The notes: a model not told the origin generated them from the letters alone. A DNA stretch of 41,779 nucleotides from Alistipes sp. (GCA_017546345.1 JAFYXB010000019.1:1-41779); one strand, 5' to 3'. Numbered from the stretch's first letter, positions 15,802 through 25,004 are shown. Numbers and translations are program-made.

Positions 15802-16707
15802 ATGTCGTATAGTCTGAGCCATTTAAGAACGCTTGAAGCCGAATCTATACATATCATTCGTGAGGTGGCTGCCGAGTTTCGCAATCCAGTGATGCTCTAC
15901 TCCATAGGCAAAGATTCGTCGGTTATGGTACGCCTTGCCGAGAAGGCCTTTGCTCCAGGGCGTGTCCCCTTTCCGCTGCTACATATCGACTCGAAGTGGA
16001 AATTCCGTGAGATGATCGAGTTTCGCGATCGTTATGCTCGCGAGCAGGGATGGCAGCTAATCGTAGAGTATAATCGTCGGGCGTACGAGGAGGGTGTAGG
16101 CCCCTTTACGCACGGCAGCCGAGTGCATACCGACCTGATGAAGACGCAGGCGCTGTTACAGGCCCTCAAACGTTATGGTTTCGATGCTGCGTTTGGCGGT
16201 GCCCGCCGCGATGAGGAGCGCAGCAGGGCCAAGGAGCGTATCTTCTCGTTCCGCAATGCCTTCCAGCAGTGGGAGCCCAAGAATCAGCGCCCCGAGCTGT
16301 GGGATATATACAATACACGCATAGCCGAAGGAGAGAGTATTCGGGTATTCCCGCTATCGAATTGGACCGAGCTCGACGTATGGCAATATATACGCATGGA
16401 GCGTATCCCTATCGTGCCGCTATACTATGCCAAACGAAGACCTATTGTTGAGCATAATGGAAATCTTATACTTGTCGATGATGAGCGTATGCCACGAGAA
16501 TTACGCCGACGTGCCGAGTGGCGCATGGTACGCTTCCGCACATTGGGATGCTATCCACTGACAGGTGCTGTGGAGTCTTCGGCCGATACATTAGAGAAGA
16601 TTATCGAGGAGATGATGACCACTACGAAGTCGGAACGCACAACGCGTGTTATAGATTTCGATCAGGAGGGTAGCATGGAGCAGAAAAAGCGCGAAGGATA
16701 CTTTTAG
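15802..16707 (+). CDS. cysD: Sulfate adenylyltransferase subunit 2
   Basis: A 301-residue PP-loop (PAPS reductase-like fold) ATP pyrophosphatase, the catalytic subunit of ATP sulfurylase. It forms APS from sulfate and ATP together with the GTPase CysN. It carries the modified P-loop [10 protein letters not shown] (residues about 31-40), the [18 protein letters not shown] segment, the [15 protein letters not shown] motif and the [12 protein letters not shown] motif. The C-terminal [10 protein letters not shown] is the conserved CysD end. It lies between cysC (7 bases) and cysN (35 bases). Confidence 0.98.
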   Translation: MSYSLSHLRTLEAESIHIIREVAAEFRNPVMLYSIGKDSSVMVRLAEKAFAPGRVPFPLLHIDSKWKFREMIEFRDRYAREQGWQLIVEYNRRAYEEGVGPFTHGSRVHTDLMKTQALLQALKRYGFDAAFGGARRDEERSRAKERIFSFRNAFQQWEPKNQRPELWDIYNTRIAEGESIRVFPLSNWTELDVWQYIRMERIPIVPLYYAKRRPIVEHNGNLILVDDERMPRELRRRAEWRMVRFRTLGCYPLTGAVESSADTLEKIIEEMMTTTKSERTTRVIDFDQEGSMEQKKREGYF

Positions 16708-16742
16708 GCAGTGAACGCGATTGAGATTAACAAGCTGAAAAT

Positions 16743-18170
16743 ATGGACATAACAACTATAGATGAATTCTTGGCTCAGGACGAGCGTAAGGAGCTACTGC
16801 GACTGCTTACCGCAGGTTCGGTAGATGATGGTAAATCGACGCTTATCGGACGGCTGCTATACGATAGCAAACGCCTTTATGATGATCAGTTGCAGGCTCT
16901 TGAGCGCGATAGCCGCAGGATGGGTAACGCAGGGGAACATATCGACTATGCACTGCTATGTGACGGTCTGCGTGCCGAGCGAGAGCAGGGCATTACCATA
17001 GATGTCGCCTATCGCTACTTTGCGACCTCGAGACGTAAGTTTATCATTGCCGACACCCCAGGACACGAGCAGTATACACGTAATATGATTACTGGTGGGT
17101 CCACGGCAAATCTGGCAATAATTTTGGTCGATGTTCGCCACGGCATCGTTCAACAGACTCTCCGCCATAGCTACTTAGTATCGCTGCTCGGCATACACCA
17201 TGTTGTCCTGGCGATCAACAAGATGGACTTGGTGGGCTATGACCGCAAACCGTTTGATGATATTGTCGCTACGTATCATCAATGGTTGGCGACTCAAAAT
17301 ATTGTCTTTGCGGATCTATGCTGCATACCTCTTTCAGCTCTGGAAGGAGATAATGTCGTCGAGCGTAGTGCGAATATGGCGTGGTACGAAGGTGCTTCGC
17401 TACTGGAGCATCTGGAGAGTGTGCCGATAAATCGGGATATCAACCTTAGCTCGTTTCGTCTCCCCGTGCAGTATGTTCTTCGCCCTGACCAGAGTTTTCG
17501 AGGCTTTGCTGCAAAGGTTGCATCGGGTATTGTTCGGCGTGGCGATGAGGTTGTGGCACTACCCTCGATGCGCAGGTCGCATATCAAGGATATCGTTACC
17601 TATGAAGGCTCTCTCGAGGAGGCCTTTGCACCGCAATCGGTGGTCGTTACGCTCGAGGATGAGATCGACCTATCGCGTGGCGAGATGCTCATACGCCCCG
17701 AAGATCGGCCTTCTATCGGCCATAACCTTCGAGCGATGCTCGTATGGATGGATGAGCAGCCTATGGATATGGCAAAGTTGTTCTACCTGAAGCATACGAC
17801 ACGCCTTACGCGCGGCCGCGTGACGACACTACACTATCGCGTAGATACGAATCGTGCAACGAAGGTTGATGTCTCAAGACTGCAACTTAACGATATTGCC
17901 GAGGTGTCACTCACCACCTCATCACCTCTATTTTATGACGCATACGTCACTAATCGCGCTACGGGGGCCTTTATCCTTATCGACCCTGTGAGCAACTTTA
18001 CCTCGGCCGTAGGAATGATTATTTGCGAAGATCGGGAGAGTGCCGAGGCCAATCGAGGCTATGTATCGCTCGCTGAAATGGGCTTCGCGGGCGAAGAGCA
18101 GCGAGTGATTGAGCGTTTTTGTGTTGCTCTACGCGAACGCCATGGTATAGATATTGACCTTCGAAGCTAA
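16743..18170 (+). CDS. cysN: Sulfate adenylyltransferase subunit 1 (GTPase)
   Basis: A 475-residue EF-Tu-like GTPase that couples GTP hydrolysis to APS formation by CysD. It shows [16 protein letters not shown] (G1), the effector [25 protein letters not shown] (G3) and NKMDLVGYD (G4). C-terminal beta-barrel domains follow ([20 protein letters not shown] and onwards). Length is that of CysN alone without a fused APS kinase, consistent with the separate cysC upstream. It ends 3 bases before the sulfotransferase ATG, so coupling with that gene is likely. Confidence 0.97.
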   Translation: MDITTIDEFLAQDERKELLRLLTAGSVDDGKSTLIGRLLYDSKRLYDDQLQALERDSRRMGNAGEHIDYALLCDGLRAEREQGITIDVAYRYFATSRRKFIIADTPGHEQYTRNMITGGSTANLAIILVDVRHGIVQQTLRHSYLVSLLGIHHVVLAINKMDLVGYDRKPFDDIVATYHQWLATQNIVFADLCCIPLSALEGDNVVERSANMAWYEGASLLEHLESVPINRDINLSSFRLPVQYVLRPDQSFRGFAAKVASGIVRRGDEVVALPSMRRSHIKDIVTYEGSLEEAFAPQSVVVTLEDEIDLSRGEMLIRPEDRPSIGHNLRAMLVWMDEQPMDMAKLFYLKHTTRLTRGRVTTLHYRVDTNRATKVDVSRLQLNDIAEVSLTTSSPLFYDAYVTNRATGAFILIDPVSNFTSAVGMIICEDRESAEANRGYVSLAEMGFAGEEQRVIERFCVALRERHGIDIDLRS

Positions 18171-18173
18171 AAT

Positions 18174-19277
18174 ATGGGAATACTAAACTTCGAACAACTC
18201 CCCGCAAGTCCTCTTGTGGGTGCCGATAGTGCAACATTCAACCGAGTGGTTGCGGGATTATCCTCGAATAAGCGCTACCGCCGTAAGGTGCTTACTACTC
18301 GCTGTGTGCAGCGCATCTTGTCGCCATTGTATGAGTACAACAAACGCCATACGCGTAAGCTATCTTATCGTAGTAGCGTCGCTCCCCCACTATTTATCAT
18401 AGGACACTGGCGGAGTGGCACAACCTACGTACATAACATCCTCACGCAGGACGATCGCTTCGGCTACTGCACCACGTTTCAGACAATATTTCCACATCTG
18501 ATGCTTCGAGGCTATACTCCGATGCGGCAACTTGTACGACTCTTTATCCCATCGTCGCGTGCCACCGATGGTATGCGTCTTGGAGTCGATACTCCGCAAG
18601 AGGAGGAAGTTGCGCTATCGAATATGACCTATCTATCGTTCTATCACGCGCTTAGCTCGCCACAGCGCATCGCTCACTGGCGCGAACGAGCACTGCTTAT
18701 GGATGGTATCGGTAACGAAGAACGGGTTATGTGGCGCAGAGCAATGCGCGAGCTTGTCTCTACTGCACTCCATGTTCAGCGCAAAGAGCTCTTCCTATCG
18801 AAAAATCCCCCTCACACCGCACGTATTGCCGAGATTCTAAAACTCTGGCCCGATGCCAAGTTCCTATATCTGGTGCGTAACCCATATACCGTATTCGAGT
18901 CTACGCGCAATTTCTTTGGTCGGACAATCTCTTCGACAACCCTCGAGCCATTCGATACGGAGAGCTTCGAGCGTGAGATACTCGTTACGTATAAGGCGTT
19001 GATTGATCGCTACGAACGCGATAAGGTGCTGATACGTAGTGGCAATCTGTATGAAGCTCGCTTCGAAGATTTCGAGGCCGACCCTATAGCGATGACTGAG
19101 GAGGTATACGGAATGCTCTCGCTGGGTAGTTTCGAGCGTGTGCGTAGCCGTGTGGAACGCTATGTCGATAGTCTACACGGATTTAGGAAGAATAACTATT
19201 ACTACGAGTTACGTAGTATGAAGCTTGTCGAGCAGTGGTGTGCCGACACGCTACGTCGCTGGAATTATCGTCCTTAG
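18174..19277 (+). CDS. PAPS-dependent sulfotransferase
   Basis: A 367-residue cytoplasmic-type sulfotransferase with no signal peptide or clear membrane segment. The 5'-phosphosulfate-binding loop is GHWRSGTT (residues 77-84), and the 3'-phosphate site is LVRNPYTVFES (233-243). FLSKNPPHTARI and YEARFEDFEADP are further family elements. It transfers the sulfuryl group from PAPS to a hydroxyl or amine acceptor. It is the last gene after permease-cysC-cysD-cysN, the same gene set as the Bacteroides thetaiotaomicron locus whose sulfotransferase (BT_0416) sulfonates cholesterol and other steroids. A steroid acceptor is therefore a good hypothesis, but a lipid or glycan acceptor is equally possible from sequence alone. 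No convincing terminator lies between its stop and rnpB. Confidence 0.9.
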   Translation: MGILNFEQLPASPLVGADSATFNRVVAGLSSNKRYRRKVLTTRCVQRILSPLYEYNKRHTRKLSYRSSVAPPLFIIGHWRSGTTYVHNILTQDDRFGYCTTFQTIFPHLMLRGYTPMRQLVRLFIPSSRATDGMRLGVDTPQEEEVALSNMTYLSFYHALSSPQRIAHWRERALLMDGIGNEERVMWRRAMRELVSTALHVQRKELFLSKNPPHTARIAEILKLWPDAKFLYLVRNPYTVFESTRNFFGRTISSTTLEPFDTESFEREILVTYKALIDRYERDKVLIRSGNLYEARFEDFEADPIAMTEEVYGMLSLGSFERVRSRVERYVDSLHGFRKNNYYYELRSMKLVEQWCADTLRRWNYRP

Positions 19278-19340
19278 CCTAAATTTAGCAGGGCAACGAA
19301 TTATTATTGGGCAAACTATCGCCACTTCGATATTATTTTG

Positions 19341-19348
19341 TACCTTTG
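19341..19348 (+). promoter_or_regulatory. -7 element (TACCTTTG) of rnpB
   Basis: A perfect TAnnTTTG lies just before the P1 helix of the RNase P RNA. No TTTG is seen at the usual -33 distance. Confidence 0.65.
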
Positions 19349-19350
19349 CG

Positions 19351-19700
19351 GCGCATACACGCTCCATCGCTGCCACCGCAAGGTGGGGGAGGAAAGTCCG
19401 AGCAACGCAGAGCGCCACGCAAGTTAACGGCTTGATATCCGAGAGGATATAGTAACGTAGAAGAGAATGACCGCCCGCAAGGGTAAGGGTGAGAAGGCGG
19501 GGTAAGAGCCCACCGCGAGGGTAGCGATACACTCGGCAGTACGTCTCGTGGGTTGCAAGACCATGTATACCGACAATTAAGGGCTGCTCGTCCAATGTCG
19601 GGGGGTAGGTTGCTAGAGGCGACAAGTGATTGTCGTCGTAGATAAATGATGGAGGCCCTATTTCGGTAGGGTACAGAACTCGGCTTATAGGGTATGCTAC
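19351..19700 (+). ncRNA. rnpB: RNase P RNA (class A)
   Basis: The catalytic RNA that trims tRNA 5' leaders. Universally conserved segments are present: GAGGAAAGTCCGAGCAAC (19388-19405) with downstream GCAGAGC, AGAATGACCGCC (P4-region block near 19463-19474), and ACAGAACTCGGCTTAT near 19672-19687. The P1 helix pairs GCATAC (19353-19358) with GTATGC (19692-19697), which sets the ends to within a few bases. About 350 nt is normal for class A. Its own -7 element is at 19341-19348 and a strong terminator at 19708-19735 follows. Confidence 0.95.
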
Positions 19701-19707
19701 TTTTATT

Positions 19708-19735
19708 GGGAGGTTTTCAACCTCCCATTTTTTTT
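19708..19735 (+). terminator. Intrinsic terminator of rnpB
   Basis: GGGAGGTT (19708-19715) pairs with AACCTCCC (19719-19726) around TTC, followed by ATTTTTTTT. It may also end sulfotransferase-operon transcripts that read through rnpB. Confidence 0.92.
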
Positions 19736-19773
19736 ACACCATTACCCCCCCACTTTCATCTTATTGTAAGCAT

Positions 19774-19809
19774 ATAAAAACCACCGCCCAGCATCTGCCA
19801 AGCGGTGGT
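19774..19809 (-). terminator. Intrinsic terminator of the glycogen synthase/phosphorylase gene
   Basis: On the minus strand ACCACCGC (19809-19802) pairs with GCGGTGGT (19787-19780), followed by TTTTATATG. It lies 27 bases after the stop at 19836. Confidence 0.88.
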
Positions 19810-19835
19810 CTACTATATATCGTTTGCTAAGAGGC

Positions 19836-22800
19836 TTATGCCCACTTAACCAACGCGAAGTCCATACGGTGCTCCAACTTATCGTTAGAAGGGAAGATAC
19901 GCAATGCTACGTCGAACATACCTGTCTGCTCAGGCTTGTAGTCCAAAGCAAGAGTTACGGTGTTGTCCTCTGCAGCTACTACCTCCAAGCGGCGTGTCTC
20001 AACAACGTTTGCTGCCTGACCAGCCTCGATCTGAGTAGCTACTACCAACTCAGCGCCGATATCCTCCTTCTGCAAGCCTGCAAGGTCGAGGGTAAGCTCG
20101 AAGTGATACTTCTTACCTACGTACATTGCCTCGCTCTCGATCTCGGCACGCTTAACGTCCAAGATAGCAACATTGTCCCAAGCTGCCGATACCTTACGCT
20201 TCCAAGCGGCAATCTGACGAGCCATCAAGTAGTTGTTCTCAACGATAAGGCTCTTACGTGCTGCGAGCTTGTTGTAGAAGCGCTCCTCATAGTCGATGAG
20301 CTGACGGTTCATTGTGAAGTTTGATGCGATGTCGGCAACACACTTCTTAACCGAATTAACCCAACGGTGTGGGATGCCATCCTCGGCACGGTCGTAGTAT
20401 AAAGGTACGATCTGCTCCTCGATAGTGTTGTAGATCATCTCTGCATCCAACTCGTCCTGGAAACGCTGGTCGGCGTATGTGCGCTCCATAGGCAACATCC
20501 AACCTGCGCCCTCCTTGTAGCCCTCAACCCACCAGCCGTCGAGAACTGAGAACTGCATAACACCGTTCATAACGCACTTCTCGCCTGAAGTACCCGATGC
20601 CTCCAAAGGACGTGTAGGCGTGTTGAGCCATACATCGACACCCTGAACCATGCGACGTGCAAGCTCCATGTCGTAGTTCTGCAAGAATACGATCTTACCT
20701 ACGAACTCGGGCATTGCCGATACCTCTACGATACGTTTGATAAGATCCTGACCTGGCTTATCGTTAGGGTGAGCCTTACCAGCGAAGATGAACTGTACGG
20801 GACGCTCCTTGTTGTTAACCAAAGCTGACAAACGCTCCAAGTTAGTGAAGAGCAAGTGAGCACGCTTGTATGTCGCAAAACGACGTGCGAAACCGATAGT
20901 AAGAACCTCAGGACGGATGCTCTCGACAACCTGTACCATCTGGCGAGGTGACTGCAAACGTACCTGTGTAGGATCGCTGAAGCGCTTGCGGATAGTCTTG
21001 ATAAGACGCTCCTTAAGTATCATACGCTCATTCCACAACTCCACGTCGTCGATCTTGTGTACGCCCTGCCATGCGGGGATATCGTAGGTGTGACCCTCGA
21101 ATGCCTTACCGAAGTACTTAGCATAGAGACGGCGCAAGTTCGAAGCAACCCATGTTGGGAAGTGAACACCATTTGTCACATAACCGATGTGAAGCTCATT
21201 CTTGAAGTAACCAGGCCACATGTGTCCGAGAATATCCTTAGATACCTCGCCGTGGAGCCAAGATACACCATTAACCTCCTGTGAAAGGTTACATGCCAAA
21301 ACTGACATCGAGAACTTTTCGTTGTGGTCGCTTGGATTAGTCTTACCAAGGTTGATGAACTGATCCCAAGTGATGCCCAATACATCGGGGTAGTGCGACA
21401 TATACTGACGAATCATAGACTCGGGGAACGCATCGTGACCTGCGGGCACGGGTGTATGTGTCGTAAAGAGCGATGATGAACGTACAACCTCCAAAGCCTC
21501 TGAGAATGAGAGGTGCTTACGTGCGATGAGGTTGCGGATACGCTCCACGCCAATAAATGCTGCGTGACCCTCGTTGCAGTGGTAAACCTCCTGCTTGATG
21601 CCCATCTTCACGAGGGCACGGATACCACCCACGCCGAGCAAGATCTCCTGCTTGAGACGGTTCTCCCAATCACCACCATAGAGGTAGTATGTTACCTGAC
21701 GATCCTCCTCGAGGTTTGCCTCGTAGTCAGCATCGAGCAAGAAGAGGTCTGTACGACCTACCTGGCACTTCCAAACGCGAGCCGAGAGAATACGGCCAGG
21801 AAGAGCCACCTGAATAGTTACCCAGTTACCAAACTCGTCACGTACGGGAGAGATAGGAAGCTTAAAGAAGTTCTGAGCCTCGTATGTTGCCTCCTGAGCA
21901 CCCTGAGCCGAAAGACGCTGTGTGAAGTAACCGTAGCGGTACAAAAGACCTACTGCAACCATAGGTACGTTGCGGTCTGATGCCTCCTTGAGGTAGTCAC
22001 CTGCGAGGATACCAAGACCACCAGAGTAGATCTTGAGTGATGAGTGCAAACCATACTCCATTGAGAAGTAAGCTACCTTCGCGTGCTCAGGTGCAGGCTT
22101 CTCTGACATATAGTCGCAGAACTGCTTGTATACCTCGTCCATCTTCTTGAGGAACTCCTTGTCTGCGAGCAACTCCTCGTAGCGTACTGCAGAAATCTTA
22201 TCGAGCAAAGCGATAGGGTTGCGATCAACCTTTATCCAAAGCTCGCTATCTGCTGCCTCGAAGAGCTCCTGCGCACCTGGAGTCCAGCACCACCACAAGT
22301 TGCGTGAAAGCTCCTCAAGTGGCTTAAGACGCTCGGGCACACCCTTCTCAACCATCAAACGGTGCCATGTAGGCTTGTTAGATGTGAGCTGCTGACGGAG
22401 GAAGTTGATCTGCTCACCACGGCTACCACCATCGAAGATTACGCGGTTGGTACGTGATACTGAGTTGTCCAAAGCCTCCTCGTATGCCTTCTGGTACTCA
22501 GCGAAGAGCTTAGACCAGAGAGCTGTAGCTGAGATAGCTGCTGCCGAGCGACGTGCTGAAGCGTATGCCTCGGCGCTCATCTCCATATACTTCTTGATTG
22601 TGTCGGTGATCTGGAATACAACCTCACGCTCGTTGTAGTCGTCGCGACGTACGATGTCTACACCCTCGTGGTTAGCGTGCTTAGATACCCACAAACCGAA
22701 GCCTGCCAATGTGGTAGTTACGGTAGGTACGCTGTATGCTACTGACTCGAGAGGAGTGTAACCCCATGGCTCGTAGTATGATGCGAATACCGAGAGATCA

Positions 22801-24080
22801 ACACCTGCCAAGAGGTCGTAGTAAGGCATATTGAAGATGCCATCGTGACCGTTGAGGTATGTAGGGATGAAGATAACCTTTACACGTGAAGCTGTAGTCG
22901 AGAGAATGCTACCCTCGATGCTCTGTGATACCTGATCCCACGCCTCAGACTCGAGGTAGTGTGTAAGGTAACGCTTCTGTGCTGGGTCGATAGCTACATC
23001 CTTGTTCTCAAGGTGCTGGATAAGATCCTGACGAGCACCTGCTGTAGCTGCTGGTACGGCGATAACTGCCAATACATCGCGCTCGATGTTGTTTGCTGCG
23101 AGCTGCTTCAAAGACTCGAGGAATACATCGATACCCTTGTTGCGGAACTCGTAGCGACCGCTTGTAGCCACGATAAGAGGCTCGTTGCGGAACTCATAAC
23201 CCCACGATGCTGATGCTACATCGATGATGCGCTTGCGTGCAGCAACACGCTTAGCCTCGAGCTCCTCACCCTGTGGTACAAAGCTATTCTCGAAACCGTT
23301 AGGAGTGATGCGTGTTACCTCGCGACCGAGCAAATACTTACACTCGTTAGCCGTAATGTCGCTAACTGTAAGGAAAGCATCTGCATAGGTTGCTGCCGAC
23401 TTCTCCAACGAGTGCTTAGCCATCACGTTAAACTGACGAGCGAGCTCATCAGCGTTGAACTTGTGAAGGTCGTTGTAGAGAGGAAGACGGTTACCTGCGA
23501 TGCAGCGACCCATTACTGTAGCGTGTGTTGAGAACACAGTTGCTACGTAGGGAGCGTTGTCGCGCAAGTAGAGCGAACCGGCTGCTGCCATCCACTCGTG
23601 GAAGTGAGCTACCACCTTGTCAGATGTAGCGCACATAGCCTCAGCAAATGTTGCGATAACCACACCTGCAGCGTGACCGAAGAGTACGGGCTCAACATAA
23701 TCCCACTCACCAGACAATGAGTCTACGTTGTATGACTCCCAAAGCTGCTTGAGAATTGCATCCTTCTGCGAGAAGAACGACTTAAAGTCGATAAGAATCG
23801 CAATAGGAGAGCTCTCGATAGCCCAACGGCCGATACGTACACGCACACCCTTGTTGTAGAGCATCTCGCGCAATGCCGCCATAAGCGTTGCATCCTCCTG
23901 GAACTCAGGATTTGCAGCATCCTGCGAGAAATCAGGGCCAATGGTGATATACTTATCACCCATCTGGCTCTTCACGATGGGAGCCTTCGAGGCGATTACC
24001 GTGTGAATGCCTCCCACCTTGTTACACACCTCCCAGCTAACCTCAAATAGGTAGTGGGGGGTCAGATTTACATTGTTCAT
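19836..24080 (-). CDS. Fused glycogen synthase (GT3-like) and alpha-glucan phosphorylase (GT35)
   Basis: A 1414-residue cytoplasmic fusion. Residues 1-555 begin LFEVSWEVCNKVGGIHTVI, like the start of eukaryotic-type (GT3) glycogen synthases, and contain ITPNGFENSF and the SYYEPWGYTPLESVAYSVPT sugar-nucleotide region. From about 565 the protein is a DUF3417-headed alpha-glucan phosphorylase (AYFSMEYGLHSSLKIYSGGLG, CNEGHAAF, TTHTPVPAGHDAF, and the pyridoxal-phosphate site ASGTSGEKCVMNG, Lys near 1168). A beta-rich tail of about 130 residues follows. One half elongates glycogen and the other releases glucose-1-phosphate, so both directions of glycogen turnover are tied in one polypeptide. Monocistronic, with a -7 element at 24191-24198, a leader of about 105 bases containing a hairpin, and a terminator at 19774-19809. 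Confidence 0.92.
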   Translation of the reverse strand: MNNVNLTPHYLFEVSWEVCNKVGGIHTVIASKAPIVKSQMGDKYITIGPDFSQDAANPEFQEDATLMAALREMLYNKGVRVRIGRWAIESSPIAILIDFKSFFSQKDAILKQLWESYNVDSLSGEWDYVEPVLFGHAAGVVIATFAEAMCATSDKVVAHFHEWMAAAGSLYLRDNAPYVATVFSTHATVMGRCIAGNRLPLYNDLHKFNADELARQFNVMAKHSLEKSAATYADAFLTVSDITANECKYLLGREVTRITPNGFENSFVPQGEELEAKRVAARKRIIDVASASWGYEFRNEPLIVATSGRYEFRNKGIDVFLESLKQLAANNIERDVLAVIAVPAATAGARQDLIQHLENKDVAIDPAQKRYLTHYLESEAWDQVSQSIEGSILSTTASRVKVIFIPTYLNGHDGIFNMPYYDLLAGVDLSVFASYYEPWGYTPLESVAYSVPTVTTTLAGFGLWVSKHANHEGVDIVRRDDYNEREVVFQITDTIKKYMEMSAEAYASARRSAAAISATALWSKLFAEYQKAYEEALDNSVSRTNRVIFDGGSRGEQINFLRQQLTSNKPTWHRLMVEKGVPERLKPLEELSRNLWWCWTPGAQELFEAADSELWIKVDRNPIALLDKISAVRYEELLADKEFLKKMDEVYKQFCDYMSEKPAPEHAKVAYFSMEYGLHSSLKIYSGGLGILAGDYLKEASDRNVPMVAVGLLYRYGYFTQRLSAQGAQEATYEAQNFFKLPISPVRDEFGNWVTIQVALPGRILSARVWKCQVGRTDLFLLDADYEANLEEDRQVTYYLYGGDWENRLKQEILLGVGGIRALVKMGIKQEVYHCNEGHAAFIGVERIRNLIARKHLSFSEALEVVRSSSLFTTHTPVPAGHDAFPESMIRQYMSHYPDVLGITWDQFINLGKTNPSDHNEKFSMSVLACNLSQEVNGVSWLHGEVSKDILGHMWPGYFKNELHIGYVTNGVHFPTWVASNLRRLYAKYFGKAFEGHTYDIPAWQGVHKIDDVELWNERMILKERLIKTIRKRFSDPTQVRLQSPRQMVQVVESIRPEVLTIGFARRFATYKRAHLLFTNLERLSALVNNKERPVQFIFAGKAHPNDKPGQDLIKRIVEVSAMPEFVGKIVFLQNYDMELARRMVQGVDVWLNTPTRPLEASGTSGEKCVMNGVMQFSVLDGWWVEGYKEGAGWMLPMERTYADQRFQDELDAEMIYNTIEEQIVPLYYDRAEDGIPHRWVNSVKKCVADIASNFTMNRQLIDYEERFYNKLAARKSLIVENNYLMARQIAAWKRKVSAAWDNVAILDVKRAEIESEAMYVGKKYHFELTLDLAGLQKEDIGAELVVATQIEAGQAANVVETRRLEVVAAEDNTVTLALDYKPEQTGMFDVALRIFPSNDKLEHRMDFALVKWA

Positions 24081-24129
24081 ATTTTTCTATTACTTGTTAT
24101 AGATTATTCAATACCTTATAGCTATCCAA

Positions 24130-24155
24130 CCCCTACTCTTGGTGAAGAATAGGGG
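24130..24155 (-). promoter_or_regulatory. Hairpin in the leader of the glycogen synthase/phosphorylase mRNA
   Basis: On the minus strand CCCCTATTC (24155-24147) pairs with GAGTAGGGG (24138-24130), nine pairs including one G-U, with an 8-base loop. No U-run follows, so it is not a plain terminator. It lies midway between the promoter (24191-24198) and the ATG at 24080. Confidence 0.5.
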
Positions 24156-24190
24156 TCGTGCTTTACATAAGTAAATAACATATCACGTTG

Positions 24191-24198
24191 CAAAGGTA
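24191..24198 (-). promoter_or_regulatory. -7 element (TACCTTTG) of the glycogen synthase/phosphorylase gene
   Basis: The minus strand reads TACCTTTG, a perfect TAnnTTTG. No matching -33 TTTG was found. The leader would be about 105 bases. Confidence 0.6.
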
Positions 24199-24318
24199 AT
24201 ACAAATATTCAATAAGAGAAAATCTTTTTAAATATTTTTAATAAATGGTGACTATAAATGTACGAATGGTTAATTTTTAGCACTGAATGGGTTATTTTAT
24301 AGACGAACAGCAATAAAA

Positions 24319-24384
24319 ACCAATCGAAAAAAGAGTGTGAACCTAATCTAAAAGTCGTTAAAACTCGTCGATTGGTCCACACTC
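24319..24384 (-). terminator. Interleaved pair of terminator-like stems (possible pseudoknot) after the RNA methyltransferase gene
   Basis: On the minus strand, downstream of the stop at 24418: GAGTGTG (24384-24378), then ACCAATCGA (24376-24368), then CACACTC followed by TTTTTT (24339-24333 and on), then TCGATTGGT followed by TTTTATT (24327-24319 and on). Stem 1 (7 bp) and stem 2 (9 bp) interlock in A-B-A'-B' order. Each 3' arm is followed by its own T-run, so they could act as alternative terminators or as a pseudoknot. Confidence 0.6.
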
Positions 24385-24417
24385 CAATATGTCAAATTTC
24401 GATTCGAATAACTCGCC

Positions 24418-24945
24418 TTATTTAAGCTGTCTAAATGCCTCCCACATCAGTACGCCCGCTGCTACCGAGACGTTTAGCGAGTGCTTAATACCCACCTGGG
24501 GAATCTCGATTGCACCATCGACCATAGCCACCGCTTCGTCCGATACGCCATCCACCTCGTTGCCAAAAATTAGGGCATAGCGCTTGTCGCGTTGCGCCTC
24601 GAATTTATCGAGCATCGTAGCACCCTCAACCTGCTCAATAGCAAGTAGTTCATAACCATCTGCGCGTAGCTGTTCAAGACACTCTACCGTAGACTCGTGA
24701 TAGCGCCATGCCACGCTCATCTCTGCGCCTAAGGCTGTCTTATGAAGCTCTCGGTTAGGGGGTGTTGAGCTGATGCCGCATAGTTCGATACGCTCGATGC
24801 CAAAAGCATCGGCAGTGCGGAAAAATGAGCCTACGTTCTGCGCCGAACGCACATTATCCAATACCACAACCACGGGTAGTTTCTGCTGCTCGGCATACTC
24901 CTCAAGTGAGGGGCGACCCAACTCGTCGTTAAGCAATTTACGCAT
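24418..24945 (-). CDS. SpoU/TrmH-family RNA 2'-O-methyltransferase
   Basis: A 175-residue SPOUT-class methyltransferase that uses S-adenosylmethionine to methylate a ribose 2'-OH in tRNA or rRNA. The three SpoU motifs are visible: NVRSAQNVGSFFRTADAFGI (motif 1, with the conserved Asn and Arg), LIFGNEVDGVSDE (motif 2), and IEIPQVGIKHSLNVSVAAGV (motif 3). It has only the catalytic domain without an RNA-binding extension, like small TrmH-type proteins. Which RNA and position it modifies cannot be decided. It is divergent from the 25039 gene, and its transcript ends in the interleaved stems at 24319-24384. Confidence 0.92.
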   Translation of the reverse strand: MRKLLNDELGRPSLEEYAEQQKLPVVVVLDNVRSAQNVGSFFRTADAFGIERIELCGISSTPPNRELHKTALGAEMSVAWRYHESTVECLEQLRADGYELLAIEQVEGATMLDKFEAQRDKRYALIFGNEVDGVSDEAVAMVDGAIEIPQVGIKHSLNVSVAAGVLMWEAFRQLK

Positions 24946-24975
24946 ATATTTTAAGTATTTTTAATTATTCCGCCG

Positions 24976-24983
24976 CAAAATTA
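24976..24983 (-). promoter_or_regulatory. -7 element (TAATTTTG) of the RNA methyltransferase gene
   Basis: The minus strand reads TAATTTTG, matching TAnnTTTG, 30 bases upstream of the ATG at 24945. It is divergent from 25005-25012. Confidence 0.55.
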
Positions 24984-25004
24984 AGCAAATAAAAATATTT
25001 TCTG

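Noticed and set aside
19824..20324. Plus-strand ORF of 166 residues opposite the phosphorylase gene
   Set aside because: Entirely antisense to a well-conserved coding region; composition reflects the reverse complement of a highly biased gene.
21513..21980. Plus-strand ORF of 155 residues opposite the phosphorylase gene
   Set aside because: Shadow of the GT35 coding sequence; no promoter or recognisable domain.
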